A stretch of DNA of 8,920 nt, taken from contig JAQGKN010000044.1 in the NCBI GenBank assembly GCA_028290085.1, positions 1 to 8,920 of the forward strand, written 5' to 3'. Positions within the stretch are counted from its first letter, which is position 1, and every line of letters starts with the position of its first letter. Source of the stretch: Hyphomicrobiales bacterium. GTDB lineage: Bacteria; Pseudomonadota; Alphaproteobacteria; Rhizobiales; Beijerinckiaceae. A model generated the notes under the pieces. That model made no database searches and had not been told where the DNA came from. It saw only the letters and a program-made list of their open reading frames with translations. Below, one piece after another: positions 1 to 7,471 of this stretch. The translations under genes and the position numbers were made by a program.

Positions 1-1308
1 CGAAATCATCCCGATGATCAGAAAGGCCCATTCGAAGGCCACGACTGGAATCGGGCTGGCATCGCCGGAGACGCGATGCAGGATCAAAGCCGAGAGCGCC
101 ACGCCAACAGTCAGGGATAGCCGCTGCGCCATTTGCGAAAAGCTCATGGCGTGGCTCATTTCAGAGCGCTCGACATCGGCGAAGGCAATGGCATTGAGGC
201 TTGTGAATTCCAGCGAGCGGAATACGCCACCAAAGAAGATGACCGCCATCATCACCACCTGCGGCGAGTCGGCCCGGAACGTGGCACAGGCCGCCATGAA
301 GGCGCTCGCCACGAAGGCATTCCAGATCAGCACGCGCTTGAAGCCGAACTTGCGCAGGATGCGTCGCGCCACCGTGCGCATGCCGAGCGAACCAGCGGCG
401 GAGACGAAGGTGATGACGCCCGACTGAACCGGCGAATAGCCGAAACCCTCCTGCATCAGCAGCGGCAGCAGAAACGGCATGGCGCCGACGCCAATGCGGA
501 AAGTGGAGCCGCCGGTCACGCTCGCGCGGAAGGTGCGGATCCGCATCAGGCTGAGATCCATGATGGGATTGGCGACGCGGCGCGAATAAGGAACATAAAG
601 ACAGAGCGCAATAATGCCACAGGCCAGCAGGCCGAGGCCCATCGCATCTGGCCGGTTCTTGGTGAACGCGGTGTCCATGCCAAACACCGTGGCGGCGAGG
701 CCGAAGGCGGAGAGAACGAAGCCGATCCAGTCGAACGGTTTGACGTCGTCCTCGCGAATATTCGCGATGAATTTGCTGACGAGAATGAAGCCGAGAATGC
801 CAACCGGCAGATTGATCCAGAAGATCCAGCGCCAGTTCGAGTAGGTCGTGATGAGGCCGCCCAGCAGCGGGCCGATGATTGGGCCGATCAGCGAGGGCAC
901 GCCCATCAGCGCCATGGCCGCCACGAGTTCGGATTTCGGCACGGAGCGCACGAGGATCAAGCGCCCTACAGGCACCATCATGGCGCCGCCGATGCCCTGA
1001 CAGATGCGCGCGGCGATCAGCTGGTCGAAATTCTGCGAGAGGCCGCAGGCGATCGAGGATGCCGTGAAAACAAAGATCGCGAGCCGGAAGATGTTGCGCG
1101 CGCCGAAGCGGTCAGCAACCCAGCCGCTCATCGGCAGGAACGCCGCCAGCGCCAGCATGTAGGCCGTGATGGCCATGTGAAGCCGTAGCGCGGGCTCGCC
1201 AAAGGATTCCGCAATAGCCGGCAGCGATGTCGCCAGTGACGTCGAATCGAGGTTCTGCATGAAGAGGGCGCAGGCGACGATCAGCGGGACGATCACATGG
1301 GTGGGCAA
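1..1308 (-). CDS. MdtD-like MFS exporter, DHA2 (14-TM) family, 3' end cut by window edge
   Basis: Inner-membrane proton-driven efflux protein of the major facilitator superfamily, EmrB/QacA (DHA2) branch. 436 residues are visible and the frame is open to the left edge, so the stop codon is outside. From memory it resembles E. coli MdtD (about 470 aa) over its whole length, so roughly 25-60 residues are probably missing, including the end of the last membrane helix. Visible signatures: the DHA2 motif D1 region in helix 1 (LDSTSLATSLPAI, about residues 20-32), motif A GWVADRFGARNIFR (about 62-75), QGIGGAMMVPVGR (about 104-116), and the glycine/proline-rich motif C region GVPSLIGPIIGPLLGG (about 136-151). 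The start chosen is TTG at 1308 because GGAGGT lies 8 nt upstream; the next in-frame choice is GTG at 1296, four codons in. It follows two hairpins after the CoA ligase, so it is probably a separate unit. The substrate cannot be read from sequence; export of aromatic acids or aldehydes is a guess from context. Confidence 0.9.
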   Translation of the reverse strand, partial: MPTHVIVPLIVACALFMQNLDSTSLATSLPAIAESFGEPALRLHMAITAYMLALAAFLPMSGWVADRFGARNIFRLAIFVFTASSIACGLSQNFDQLIAARICQGIGGAMMVPVGRLILVRSVPKSELVAAMALMGVPSLIGPIIGPLLGGLITTYSNWRWIFWINLPVGILGFILVSKFIANIREDDVKPFDWIGFVLSAFGLAATVFGMDTAFTKNRPDAMGLGLLACGIIALCLYVPYSRRVANPIMDLSLMRIRTFRASVTGGSTFRIGVGAMPFLLPLLMQEGFGYSPVQSGVITFVSAAGSLGMRTVARRILRKFGFKRVLIWNAFVASAFMAACATFRADSPQVVMMAVIFFGGVFRSLEFTSLNAIAFADVERSEMSHAMSFSQMAQRLSLTVGVALSALILHRVSGDASPIPVVAFEWAFLIIGMIS

Positions 1309-1316
1309 TGCTGCGG

Positions 1317-1322
1317 ACCTCC
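1317..1322 (-). promoter_or_regulatory. Shine-Dalgarno (GGAGGT) that fixes a TTG start
   Basis: A perfect GGAGGT reads on the minus strand 8 nt before TTG at 1308. No ATG is available in this frame near the homologous N terminus. This supports TTG initiation for the MFS exporter. Confidence 0.65.
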
Positions 1323-1362
1323 AGATGTCCGAGGCGCAAGCATGAGCGTATTGCCCGGAAAA

Positions 1363-1389
1363 GCCGCCCTGGCCTGCCACGAGGGCGGC
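1363..1389 (-). terminator. Hairpin followed by TTTT, upstream of the MFS gene
   Basis: An 8-bp perfect inverted repeat (GCCGCCCT at 1363-1370 and AGGGCGGC at 1382-1389) encloses an 11-nt loop. On the minus strand the stem is followed at once by TTTTCC. It is the second of two hairpins between the CoA ligase and the exporter. It could be a backup terminator for the ligase operon or an attenuator in the exporter leader. Confidence 0.45.
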
Positions 1390-1430
1390 GCGAGCGGCAC
1401 GTCGGGAAGCGCGCCGAATCCTGCACACGA

Positions 1431-1465
1431 GGGAAAAGCGGCTCGGACTCAGCCGCTCATTTCCC
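1431..1465 (-). terminator. Intrinsic-type terminator after the CoA ligase
   Basis: Strong hairpin about 45 nt past the ligase stop codon: stem AGCGGCT/AGCCGCT (1437-1443 with 1451-1457), a 7-nt loop, and an outer GGGAAA/TTTCCC extension (1431-1436 with 1460-1465) with a 2-nt bulge. On the minus strand the inner stem is followed by TTTCCC, a short T run. The near-symmetric layout could work in both directions. It probably ends the solute-binding protein / permease / ligase transcript. Confidence 0.55.
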
Positions 1466-1510
1466 TTCTACACGAGGCCGACCAGGCAAACCAGCGACGC
1501 GTTGCCGCTG

Positions 1511-3685
1511 TCAGCCGCTGCTGCGATCCAACACCACCAGCGCGTCGAGCGGGATGCCGCCCTCCTGAGTCAGAACGAAGGGGTTCACATCGATCTCGCG
1601 GATGGCGCCATCCGCATCCGCCATGAGGCTGGAAACAGCAACCAGCGCGCGGGCGACGGCGTGGCGATCCAGCACCGGGCGGCCGCGGTAGCCTGCCATC
1701 AGCGTGCCTGCGCGCGTACGGCCAATCAGATGGAGCGCAGCAGCTTCGTCCAGAGGACAGGGCGCGAGCGCCACGTCGCGCAGCAATTCGAGATCGACGC
1801 CGCCGGAGCCAAACAAAATCACCTGGCCCATTTCCGGATCGCGCGTGGCGCCCAGCACCAGTTCGAGCCCGCCCTTGACCATCTGCGCGATGAGCACGCC
1901 GCCGATCTCCGGGCGGTCGGGATGGGCATGGGCGGCCGCGACAATGCTGCGATAGGCGGCGCGCACCGCCGGCTCATCCGCGAGATTGACCTTCACGCCA
2001 CCCATGTCGGATTTATGAGGCAGCGCCGCGCTGACGATCTTGGCCACTACTGGAAAGCCAATGCGTATGGCGGCTGCAACTGCATCCTCCTCGCATGCGG
2101 CAAGGATTTCGCGCGGGCCGCGCAGACCGTAGGCTGCGAGCAAGCTCTTCGAGGCGACCTCATCGAGCGTATCGGGACCCGGCGCGGCGCGGAGCTTTTC
2201 GAGCAACGCGCATCCTTCGCGCGAGGGCGTGTGAGGCACGACGTGCGTTGTCTTGCGTGCATGTTCCGCGTGCTGCGTGACGGCGCGCATCGTGCGCAGA
2301 CATTTATCGACCTCCTGCAGGAAGGCGAGATGGGGCAGCGTGGCGCGCAGTTGGCGGCTGTAGTCGGTGAGCCCGTAAGAGATCATGCTGACGAAGGCGA
2401 TGGGTTTCCCTGCCTCGGCGGCGAGCGCATTCACCGCGCGCAGGTTCGTCTCCTTGCGCTCGGTGCCCGGCCCCCGCGGCAACTCTTCCTGCAGCAGAAG
2501 GATATCGATATCGTCGTCTTCGAGCAGCGTCTTGACGCAGCGAAGATAGGCGTCGGCGCTGGTGAGAGCAGCGAAGCCCGCATCGAGTGGATTACCTATG
2601 ATGGAGCCGACCGACAGGATTTCGGAGAGCTTGGCATGGGTCACGGCCGACAGCGGCGCATAGGTGAGCCCGTTGGCCTCCGCCGCGTCGAGCAACAAGC
2701 CGCGCATGCCGCCGGAGAAGGTGAGCGAGCCCAGCCGCTTTCCGGCGGGCATGGGCGCGTGTACCAGAAACTCCACGGCCTCGATCATCTCGTCGAGATT
2801 GCGCACGCGCAGCGCTCCCGCCGTGCCCGCCACCGCATCGAAAGCCTCCATCGAGCCCGCGAGCGCGCCCGTATGGGCGGCGGCAGCTGCGCGCCCGGCG
2901 TCGGAGGCGCCGAGCTTCATCACCACGACATGCTTGCCCGCCGCACGTGCCGTCCTGAGCGCTGCAAGGAAGGCCGCGCCGTCGTGCACGGATTCGAGGT
3001 AGCAGGCGATCACCTTGATGTGCGGCTGCTGCGCGAAATAGGAGATGTAATCAGCGCTGGTCAGGCCTGTCTCGTTGCCGCTGGTGATGAGCGCATCCGT
3101 ATCGACGCCACGCTCTTCCAGCGTGCGCTTGATCGCCATGACGATGCCGCCCGATTGTCCCAGCACGGCCACGGGACCACCCGTGAGCTTCTGCGGCCGG
3201 TCGTCGGTCATGGTGAAGAAGCGGGCGCTGGCGTTAAAATTGCCCAGGCAATTGGGGCCTGAAATAGCGAGGCCGGTTTCAGCTATCACCTGCCGCAGTT
3301 CAGCGCCTAGGCGCTGCCCTTCCGCATCGGGCGCTTCATCAAAGCCCGAAGTCATAATGGTGGCGCTCCGTGCGCCCGCCGCTGCGGCCTCACGCAAGGT
3401 GGCAGGCACGAATTTCGCGGGCACGAGGACCACGAGATGATCCGGCGGCTCCGGCAGTTCCGCGAAGCTGCGATAACAGCGCGTGTCCCACACCGTGTCG
3501 CGCGCGGGGTTCAGCGGATAGACAGCCCCCGCGAAATCGTAACGCTTCAGGTTGCGCCAGACGCGCTGGGGCCAGTTGCCGGGCTTGTCCGTCGCGCCGA
3601 CGATGACGACGTTGCGCGGGTTGAGCAGCGCCTCGATCTTCGCATGGTTGTTGCGCGCATTATTTTGCGTCTTGTCGTTGGGCAT
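1511..3685 (-). CDS. NDP-forming acyl-CoA synthetase (acetate--CoA ligase/feruloyl-CoA synthetase FerA-like)
   Basis: Cytosolic acid:CoA ligase (ADP-forming superfamily) joining a carboxylic acid to CoA using ATP through a phosphohistidine. The 724 residues hold the single-chain architecture: a CoA-binding Rossmann domain (about 20-115, beginning NVVIVGATDKPGNWPQRVWR), a succinyl-CoA-ligase-like section with GPNCLGN (about 143-149), GQSGGIVMA and SGNETGLTSADY, the catalytic-His motif AHTGALAG (His near 271), then a C-terminal ATP-grasp_5 domain (about 505-724; VVAKIVSAALPHKSDMGGVK, LVLGATRDPEMGQVILFGSGG, EIDVNPF). Start: ATG at 3685 has GAGGA 7 nt upstream, overlapping the permease stop; ATG at 3709 is in frame but lacks a clear ribosome site. 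It is third in the importer operon, 10 nt after the permease, so it likely activates the imported acid. Sphingobium FerA, a feruloyl-CoA synthetase, belongs to this superfamily; substrate here is inference. Confidence 0.93.
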   Translation of the reverse strand: MPNDKTQNNARNNHAKIEALLNPRNVVIVGATDKPGNWPQRVWRNLKRYDFAGAVYPLNPARDTVWDTRCYRSFAELPEPPDHLVVLVPAKFVPATLREAAAAGARSATIMTSGFDEAPDAEGQRLGAELRQVIAETGLAISGPNCLGNFNASARFFTMTDDRPQKLTGGPVAVLGQSGGIVMAIKRTLEERGVDTDALITSGNETGLTSADYISYFAQQPHIKVIACYLESVHDGAAFLAALRTARAAGKHVVVMKLGASDAGRAAAAAHTGALAGSMEAFDAVAGTAGALRVRNLDEMIEAVEFLVHAPMPAGKRLGSLTFSGGMRGLLLDAAEANGLTYAPLSAVTHAKLSEILSVGSIIGNPLDAGFAALTSADAYLRCVKTLLEDDDIDILLLQEELPRGPGTERKETNLRAVNALAAEAGKPIAFVSMISYGLTDYSRQLRATLPHLAFLQEVDKCLRTMRAVTQHAEHARKTTHVVPHTPSREGCALLEKLRAAPGPDTLDEVASKSLLAAYGLRGPREILAACEEDAVAAAIRIGFPVVAKIVSAALPHKSDMGGVKVNLADEPAVRAAYRSIVAAAHAHPDRPEIGGVLIAQMVKGGLELVLGATRDPEMGQVILFGSGGVDLELLRDVALAPCPLDEAAALHLIGRTRAGTLMAGYRGRPVLDRHAVARALVAVSSLMADADGAIREIDVNPFVLTQEGGIPLDALVVLDRSSG

Positions 3686-3692
3686 GAAAACG

Positions 3693-3697
3693 TCCTC
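3693..3697 (-). promoter_or_regulatory. Ribosome-binding site (GAGGA) overlapping the permease stop codon
   Basis: The permease stop TGA (3698-3696) is part of TGAGGA, giving the ligase ATG at 3685 a Shine-Dalgarno at 7-nt spacing. This decides against the in-frame ATG at 3709 and suggests translational coupling of ligase to permease. Confidence 0.6.
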
Positions 3698-5450
3698 AGC
3701 CTTGTCCATACATGCCGACGCCCGAGCGGCGGGCCACGAAGTAGAATGTCAGCGCGATGATCGTCATGGCGCCGCACCAGACGAGGCCAAGGGCCGCAAG
3801 TTCCGGCCCCTGCCCGTTGCTCCAGAGATCGAACATGGCGACCGCCATGGTCTGTGAACTCGGCCCCGACAGAAGCACGGGAAGCGCCAGGACGCGCGTC
3901 GAGAGCAGGAAGATGAACAGCCATCCCGCGATCAGCGAGGGCGCGAGCAGCGGCATGACGATGCGGCGGAAGCCGGTGAAGGGCGTGGCGCCCGACATGG
4001 CCGCGACCTCCTCGAGTTCGCGATGCACCTGCAACATGCCCGCGAAACTGTAGCGCGTGCCGTAGGGCAGATAATTAATGACGAAGGCCCAGACGATGAT
4101 CCAGATTGTGCCATAGACGCCGATGGGCACGTTGAGGAACAATTGCATCACGCCGACGCCGAGCACGATGCCCGGAAAAACCAGCGGGACAGTGCCCAAT
4201 TGATCGAGCACGCGCGCACCCGGCACCCTACGCACGGTGAGCCATGCGGCGATGGCGGTGAGCACCATGACCGCCGTCGCCGTGACGATGGCGATGATGA
4301 ATGTGTTGCCGAGCAGCGAGAGATAACGGCTCGACTCGAAAACATGCGCGTAATTATCCAGCGTCAGCAGCTTGAACGCAGAGGACCGCACCGTCTGATA
4401 GAAGGGCAGCAGTGAGGCCCAGACGAGGATGAGCATCGGCAGGATCAGCAGCAGCAGGAAATTCAGCACCAGCACAGCACCGCCGAGCGCCCTCATGCGG
4501 CCGAGCGGAAGGCGGTTGGGCCTGAAATTCTTGCCGGTGATCGTAGCGAATTTCTCCGCGTTGCGAGTCAGACGCCCGTAATAATAGAGCAGCAGCGATA
4601 CGACGCCGAGCAGCACCAGCGACAGCGTGCTGGCCGAGCCGATGTCGGGCGGCATGGAGCGGTGCATGAGATCGTAGATGTCGGTCGTCAGCACGTGGAC
4701 GCGGCCCGGAAGCCCCACGAGCGCGGGCACTTCGAAGGCTTCGCTGGAGCGGATGAAAACCAGCATGGCGAGCGCCAGCACGGAGGGCAGCGACAGCCGC
4801 ATCGTGATTCTGCGCAGCATCTGGAATGCGCTGGCACCGCTCATGCGCGCAGCTTCTTCCAGCTCCGGGTTGAAATTCCGCAGAGTCGCGCCGAGCAGCA
4901 GGAAGACCAGCGGCGACCAGAGCAAGCCCTCGACGAGGATCATGCCGCCCAGGCCGTAGACATTGATCAGCACGCCCGTGCTGCCGGTGAGGTCGCGATA
5001 CCAGCTGTTGATGGGCCCGGAGCGCGCCAGCAGCAGCAACCAGGAGCTGGTGTAGAGCACGTAAGGCGTGCCGAGCGAGATGATCGTCGTCAGGTAAGCA
5101 AGCGGCTTGTAGGGCGTGTCCGTGCGCTCGACGAGCCAGGCGTTGATGCCACCAATCAGCAACGCGAGAACAGCGCTGCCCAGCGCGAAGAGCACGGAGT
5201 TCAACGCGCTCATCCAGATATCGGGCTCGGCCAGAAGCGAGGTGAAACGCGCCAGCGAGAAATGCGTGACACCATTCTGCGACACGGTGATCGCACCGTT
5301 GACGAGGAACAGCAGCGGCGGCAGCACCAGCACGGCGAAGACCGCGCCGACGAGCAGCACGAGAATCATCCGCTCGTCATTCACGAAACGCTTCAGGCCC
5401 GAGGGTGCGCGCTGCGCGTCCTCGCTTTTCACGGCCCATTCGGTCGTCAT
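3696..5450 (-). CDS. ABC transporter permease, fused double-domain (ferric-iron/phosphonate-type, FbpB/AfuB-like)
   Basis: Inner-membrane channel of a binding-protein-dependent importer. The 584 residues carry two tandem BPD_transp_1 domains, the usual fused layout in the Fe3+/2-aminoethylphosphonate-type family. Each half has the cytoplasmic EAA loop that docks the ATPase: EEAARMSGASAFQMLRR (about 198-214) and EEVAAMSGATPFTGFRR (about 480-496), both followed by a Pro-containing helix. About twelve hydrophobic segments are seen, the first at about 29-52 and the linker with basic residues at about 292-320. Start: ATG at 5450 with AAAGGA 9 nt upstream; TTG at 5453 immediately before is less likely. 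It begins 14 nt after the solute-binding protein stop and ends 10 nt before the ligase. No ATP-binding partner is encoded in the window. Confidence 0.93.
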   Translation of the reverse strand: MTTEWAVKSEDAQRAPSGLKRFVNDERMILVLLVGAVFAVLVLPPLLFLVNGAITVSQNGVTHFSLARFTSLLAEPDIWMSALNSVLFALGSAVLALLIGGINAWLVERTDTPYKPLAYLTTIISLGTPYVLYTSSWLLLLARSGPINSWYRDLTGSTGVLINVYGLGGMILVEGLLWSPLVFLLLGATLRNFNPELEEAARMSGASAFQMLRRITMRLSLPSVLALAMLVFIRSSEAFEVPALVGLPGRVHVLTTDIYDLMHRSMPPDIGSASTLSLVLLGVVSLLLYYYGRLTRNAEKFATITGKNFRPNRLPLGRMRALGGAVLVLNFLLLLILPMLILVWASLLPFYQTVRSSAFKLLTLDNYAHVFESSRYLSLLGNTFIIAIVTATAVMVLTAIAAWLTVRRVPGARVLDQLGTVPLVFPGIVLGVGVMQLFLNVPIGVYGTIWIIVWAFVINYLPYGTRYSFAGMLQVHRELEEVAAMSGATPFTGFRRIVMPLLAPSLIAGWLFIFLLSTRVLALPVLLSGPSSQTMAVAMFDLWSNGQGPELAALGLVWCGAMTIIALTFYFVARRSGVGMYGQG

Positions 5451-5464
5451 CAATCAAAGTCCTT

Positions 5465-6502
5465 TCAGCGAAAAATGTCCTGGTAGATCGTGGTCCAGCG
5501 CGGCATGTCGCGGTCGATCTCCTCAGGTGTCTTGAACACGACCTTGAACTTGTCGCCGTCGGGCTGGAGGCTTTTGTCCTTGGGTGGGACATTAGGATCC
5601 ACGGGAAGATAATCGGCCGCACGGAACAGCTTCTGGCCGTCTTCCGACATCAGGAACTCCAGAAACAGCCGTGCAGCGTTGGGATGCGGGGCGGCTTTCG
5701 TGACCGAGATCACCGAGAGGACGCCGAGCGCGGGCGACATCGGAATCCAGTCCACCGGCGCACCCTTGGCCGCGCTGATCACCGCATGATTGTTGAAGAT
5801 ATTGAGCGCCAGCGCATATTCGCCTGAGATCACCTGATCGAGCACCTGACGCGCGGCGACCGACAGGCCCGTTGGGCTCTGCTTGGCGAGCTGGCGCAGA
5901 TAGGCCATGCCCTTTTCCTCGCCCATGACCGCAAGGATGAGGCCGACGAAGCCCGGCGCGGCGGAGGACGAGGAACTCGAACCCCAGGCGATCTTGCCCT
6001 TGTACTTGGGATCGAGAAGATCCTGGAAATTGCGTGGCTCCGTGCCCTTCTTGATCAGCTCGGTGTTGTAGCCGGGCGTGAGCACATAGAGATTTGTCGC
6101 GACCCAATAGCCCTCGACATCGACGTATGTCTTGGGCAGGCGTTTGGCGTTTTCCGGCACGTATTGCGCGACGAGCCCTTCCTTCTTCAGCGCGGCTGTC
6201 GCCGTCGTACCGTCGAAGACGTCCGCCTGCATATTGTTTGCGCGACCCTCATTGAGAACGCGCAGCGCGACATCGTTTGAATTGGCGCGGACATAATTGA
6301 CTTTCACGCCGTATTTCTTCTCGAACGCCTGCGCGGCGGGGCGTGCGAACTGATCGATGATCTGCGTCGTGTACCAGGTGAGCTGCCCCTCCTTTTTCGC
6401 GGCGTCGATCATGGCCTGATCGGCGCGCGCGGTCGCCGGCAGCCAGACAGCCGCAAAAGCGATCAGGAATATTGCTCCGGAAAAAGGACGGCGGCACGCC
6501 AT
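5465..6502 (-). CDS. Periplasmic solute-binding protein, iron-type (FbpA/AfuA-like fold) ABC importer component
   Basis: Secreted ligand receptor that feeds the adjacent permease. 345 residues, with a Sec signal peptide (CRR, hydrophobic core about 9-22, cleavage likely after ATARA at 27). The mature part reads as a family 1/6 binding protein: KKEGQLTWYTT (about 36-46), FEKKYGVKVNYVRA (about 60-73), ADVFDGTT (about 93-100), LLDPKYKGKIAW (about 162-173), and a C-terminal EFLMSEDGQKLF (about 282-293). The consecutive tyrosine pair that coordinates ferric iron in FbpA is not visible: the comparable stretch reads NNHA (237-240). A run of six serines (175-180) sits in the likely pocket loop. Start: ATG at 6502 has AAGGAG 7 nt upstream. 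It is first in the three-gene operon. An organic acid ligand is more likely than iron, from the ligase partner and missing tyrosines. Confidence 0.92.
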   Translation of the reverse strand: MACRRPFSGAIFLIAFAAVWLPATARADQAMIDAAKKEGQLTWYTTQIIDQFARPAAQAFEKKYGVKVNYVRANSNDVALRVLNEGRANNMQADVFDGTTATAALKKEGLVAQYVPENAKRLPKTYVDVEGYWVATNLYVLTPGYNTELIKKGTEPRNFQDLLDPKYKGKIAWGSSSSSSAAPGFVGLILAVMGEEKGMAYLRQLAKQSPTGLSVAARQVLDQVISGEYALALNIFNNHAVISAAKGAPVDWIPMSPALGVLSVISVTKAAPHPNAARLFLEFLMSEDGQKLFRAADYLPVDPNVPPKDKSLQPDGDKFKVVFKTPEEIDRDMPRWTTIYQDIFR

Positions 6503-6525
6503 GAGCGGGCTCCTTCAAATCAGCG

Positions 6526-6588
6526 AAAAACAAAACCGCGCGGCGGCGGAAGCCGGGTGTTTGCCCGGCCGCCGGTCACACCGCGCGG
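6526..6588 (-). terminator. Intrinsic terminator after the hydratase/lyase gene
   Basis: Starting 7 nt past the stop codon, a long GC-rich stem-loop: outer arms CCGCGCGG (6536-6543 and 6581-6588, mutually complementary), then GGCGG/CCGCC and CCGGG/CCCGG inner stems with small bulges around a short loop. On the minus strand it is followed by TTTTGTTTTT (6535-6526), a good U-tract. It ends only 23 nt before the binding-protein ATG, with that gene's ribosome site in between. Confidence 0.75.
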
Positions 6589-6595
6589 ACGCGTG

Positions 6596-7423
6596 TCAGC
6601 GCTTGAATTCGCCGAGGCCGGGCTTGAACACTTTGTCGTCCAGGAACATCTTCATTGCCTTGGCGCGGCCACCTTCCGGATCGACGTGCTTCAGCGCGTC
6701 GCTCTTGCAGTTCAGATAATCGAGCGCCTGATCCTTGGTCATGCGGCGCACCGAGCGCACAGCTTCCTTGGTATAGCGCACGGCTGCCGGGCTCTTTGCC
6801 TCGAGTTTGCGGGCGAGCGCGAGCGTCTCTTCGCGCAAGTTCTCGAGCGGCACGGATTTGTTGACGAACTTCATCGCGGCAGCTTCCTTGCCGCTGAACT
6901 TGTCGCCGGTGACCGAGTAATAAATGGCATCGCGATAGCCCATGATTTCGGTCACGGCCCAGGCGACGAGACCGCCGGGAATGATGCCCCAGTTGACTTC
7001 CGACAGGCCAAAGGTCGCGTCGTCAGCTGCCACCGCGAAGTCGCAGGCGATGACCGGCGTGAACCCGCCGCCGAAGCAATAGCCGTGCACCATGGCGATG
7101 GTCGCCTTGGGGAAGGATGACAGGCGATCCCAGCGCCATGTATGGGCTGCGCGGCGGGCGCGTACGCGCGCCTTGGGGTCGCCTTCGGTGCCACGGAAAT
7201 AGAGTTTGAGATCCTGCCCGGCGCAAAAATTGCCGCCGGCGCCGGTGATCACGACAACCTTCGTCTGGTCGTCCATCTCGGCCCAGTCGAGCGCCTCGCA
7301 CATGTCCATGTGCAGTTGCGGCGACATGGCATTGCGCTTGTCGGGACGGTTCAGAATGATGAACGTCGTACCCTCGTCGCGCTCGATTTTCACGTTCTCG
7401 AGCGTGATCACATCATGCGGCAT
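6596..7423 (-). CDS. Crotonase-fold hydratase/lyase, p-hydroxycinnamoyl (feruloyl)-CoA hydratase/lyase-like
   Basis: Likely hydrates an aryl-propenoyl-CoA and cleaves it to an aldehyde plus acetyl-CoA. The 275 residues match, from memory, the 276-aa Pseudomonas HCHL (Ech/FerB type) without gaps over most of the length: FIILNRPDKRNAMSPQL (21-37), CAGQDLKLYF (67-76), GYCFGGGFTPVIACD (114-128), ATFGLSEVNWGIIPGG (136-151), LDDKVFKPGLGEFKR (261-275). Aligned to HCHL numbering, the catalytic Glu143 is kept (Glu142 here) and Tyr75 is kept (Tyr75), but Ser123 is Thr122 and Tyr239 is Asn238 (DYLN, codon AAC). Start: ATG at 7423 with GGAGG 5 nt upstream; an in-frame upstream extension to 7486 lies outside the family alignment. 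It is flanked by its own promoter-like site and terminator, so it may be monocistronic. A simple enoyl-CoA hydratase role remains possible. Confidence 0.9.
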   Translation of the reverse strand: MPHDVITLENVKIERDEGTTFIILNRPDKRNAMSPQLHMDMCEALDWAEMDDQTKVVVITGAGGNFCAGQDLKLYFRGTEGDPKARVRARRAAHTWRWDRLSSFPKATIAMVHGYCFGGGFTPVIACDFAVAADDATFGLSEVNWGIIPGGLVAWAVTEIMGYRDAIYYSVTGDKFSGKEAAAMKFVNKSVPLENLREETLALARKLEAKSPAAVRYTKEAVRSVRRMTKDQALDYLNCKSDALKHVDPEGGRAKAMKMFLDDKVFKPGLGEFKR

Positions 7424-7471
7424 GGCTTCCTCCCAAAGTGACGGGTCGTTATTGCGCCCGTGTTGTGGGGG

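Noticed and set aside
133..1188. 351-residue plus-strand open frame opposite the MFS exporter
   Set aside because: Low-complexity charged translation without domains, and fully antisense to a gene with clear MFS motifs.
1502..3262. 586-residue plus-strand open frame opposite the CoA ligase
   Set aside because: Its translation is rich in Arg, His, Ala and Gly with no family resemblance, and it is antisense to a textbook ligase. It is a high-GC shadow frame.
3686..3709. Earlier ATG for the CoA ligase at 3709
   Set aside because: It lies inside the permease coding end without a clear Shine-Dalgarno, while ATG at 3685 has GAGGA at 7 nt.
4662..5486. 274-residue plus-strand open frame opposite the permease
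   Set aside because: Gln/Arg/His-rich translation typical of the complement of membrane-protein codons; no ribosome site noted.
3696..6502. Nickel importer under the NikR-like regulator
   Set aside because: The binding protein and permease belong to the iron/phosphonate-type family, not the peptide/nickel (NikABC) family, so the neighbouring nikR does not make this a nickel uptake operon.
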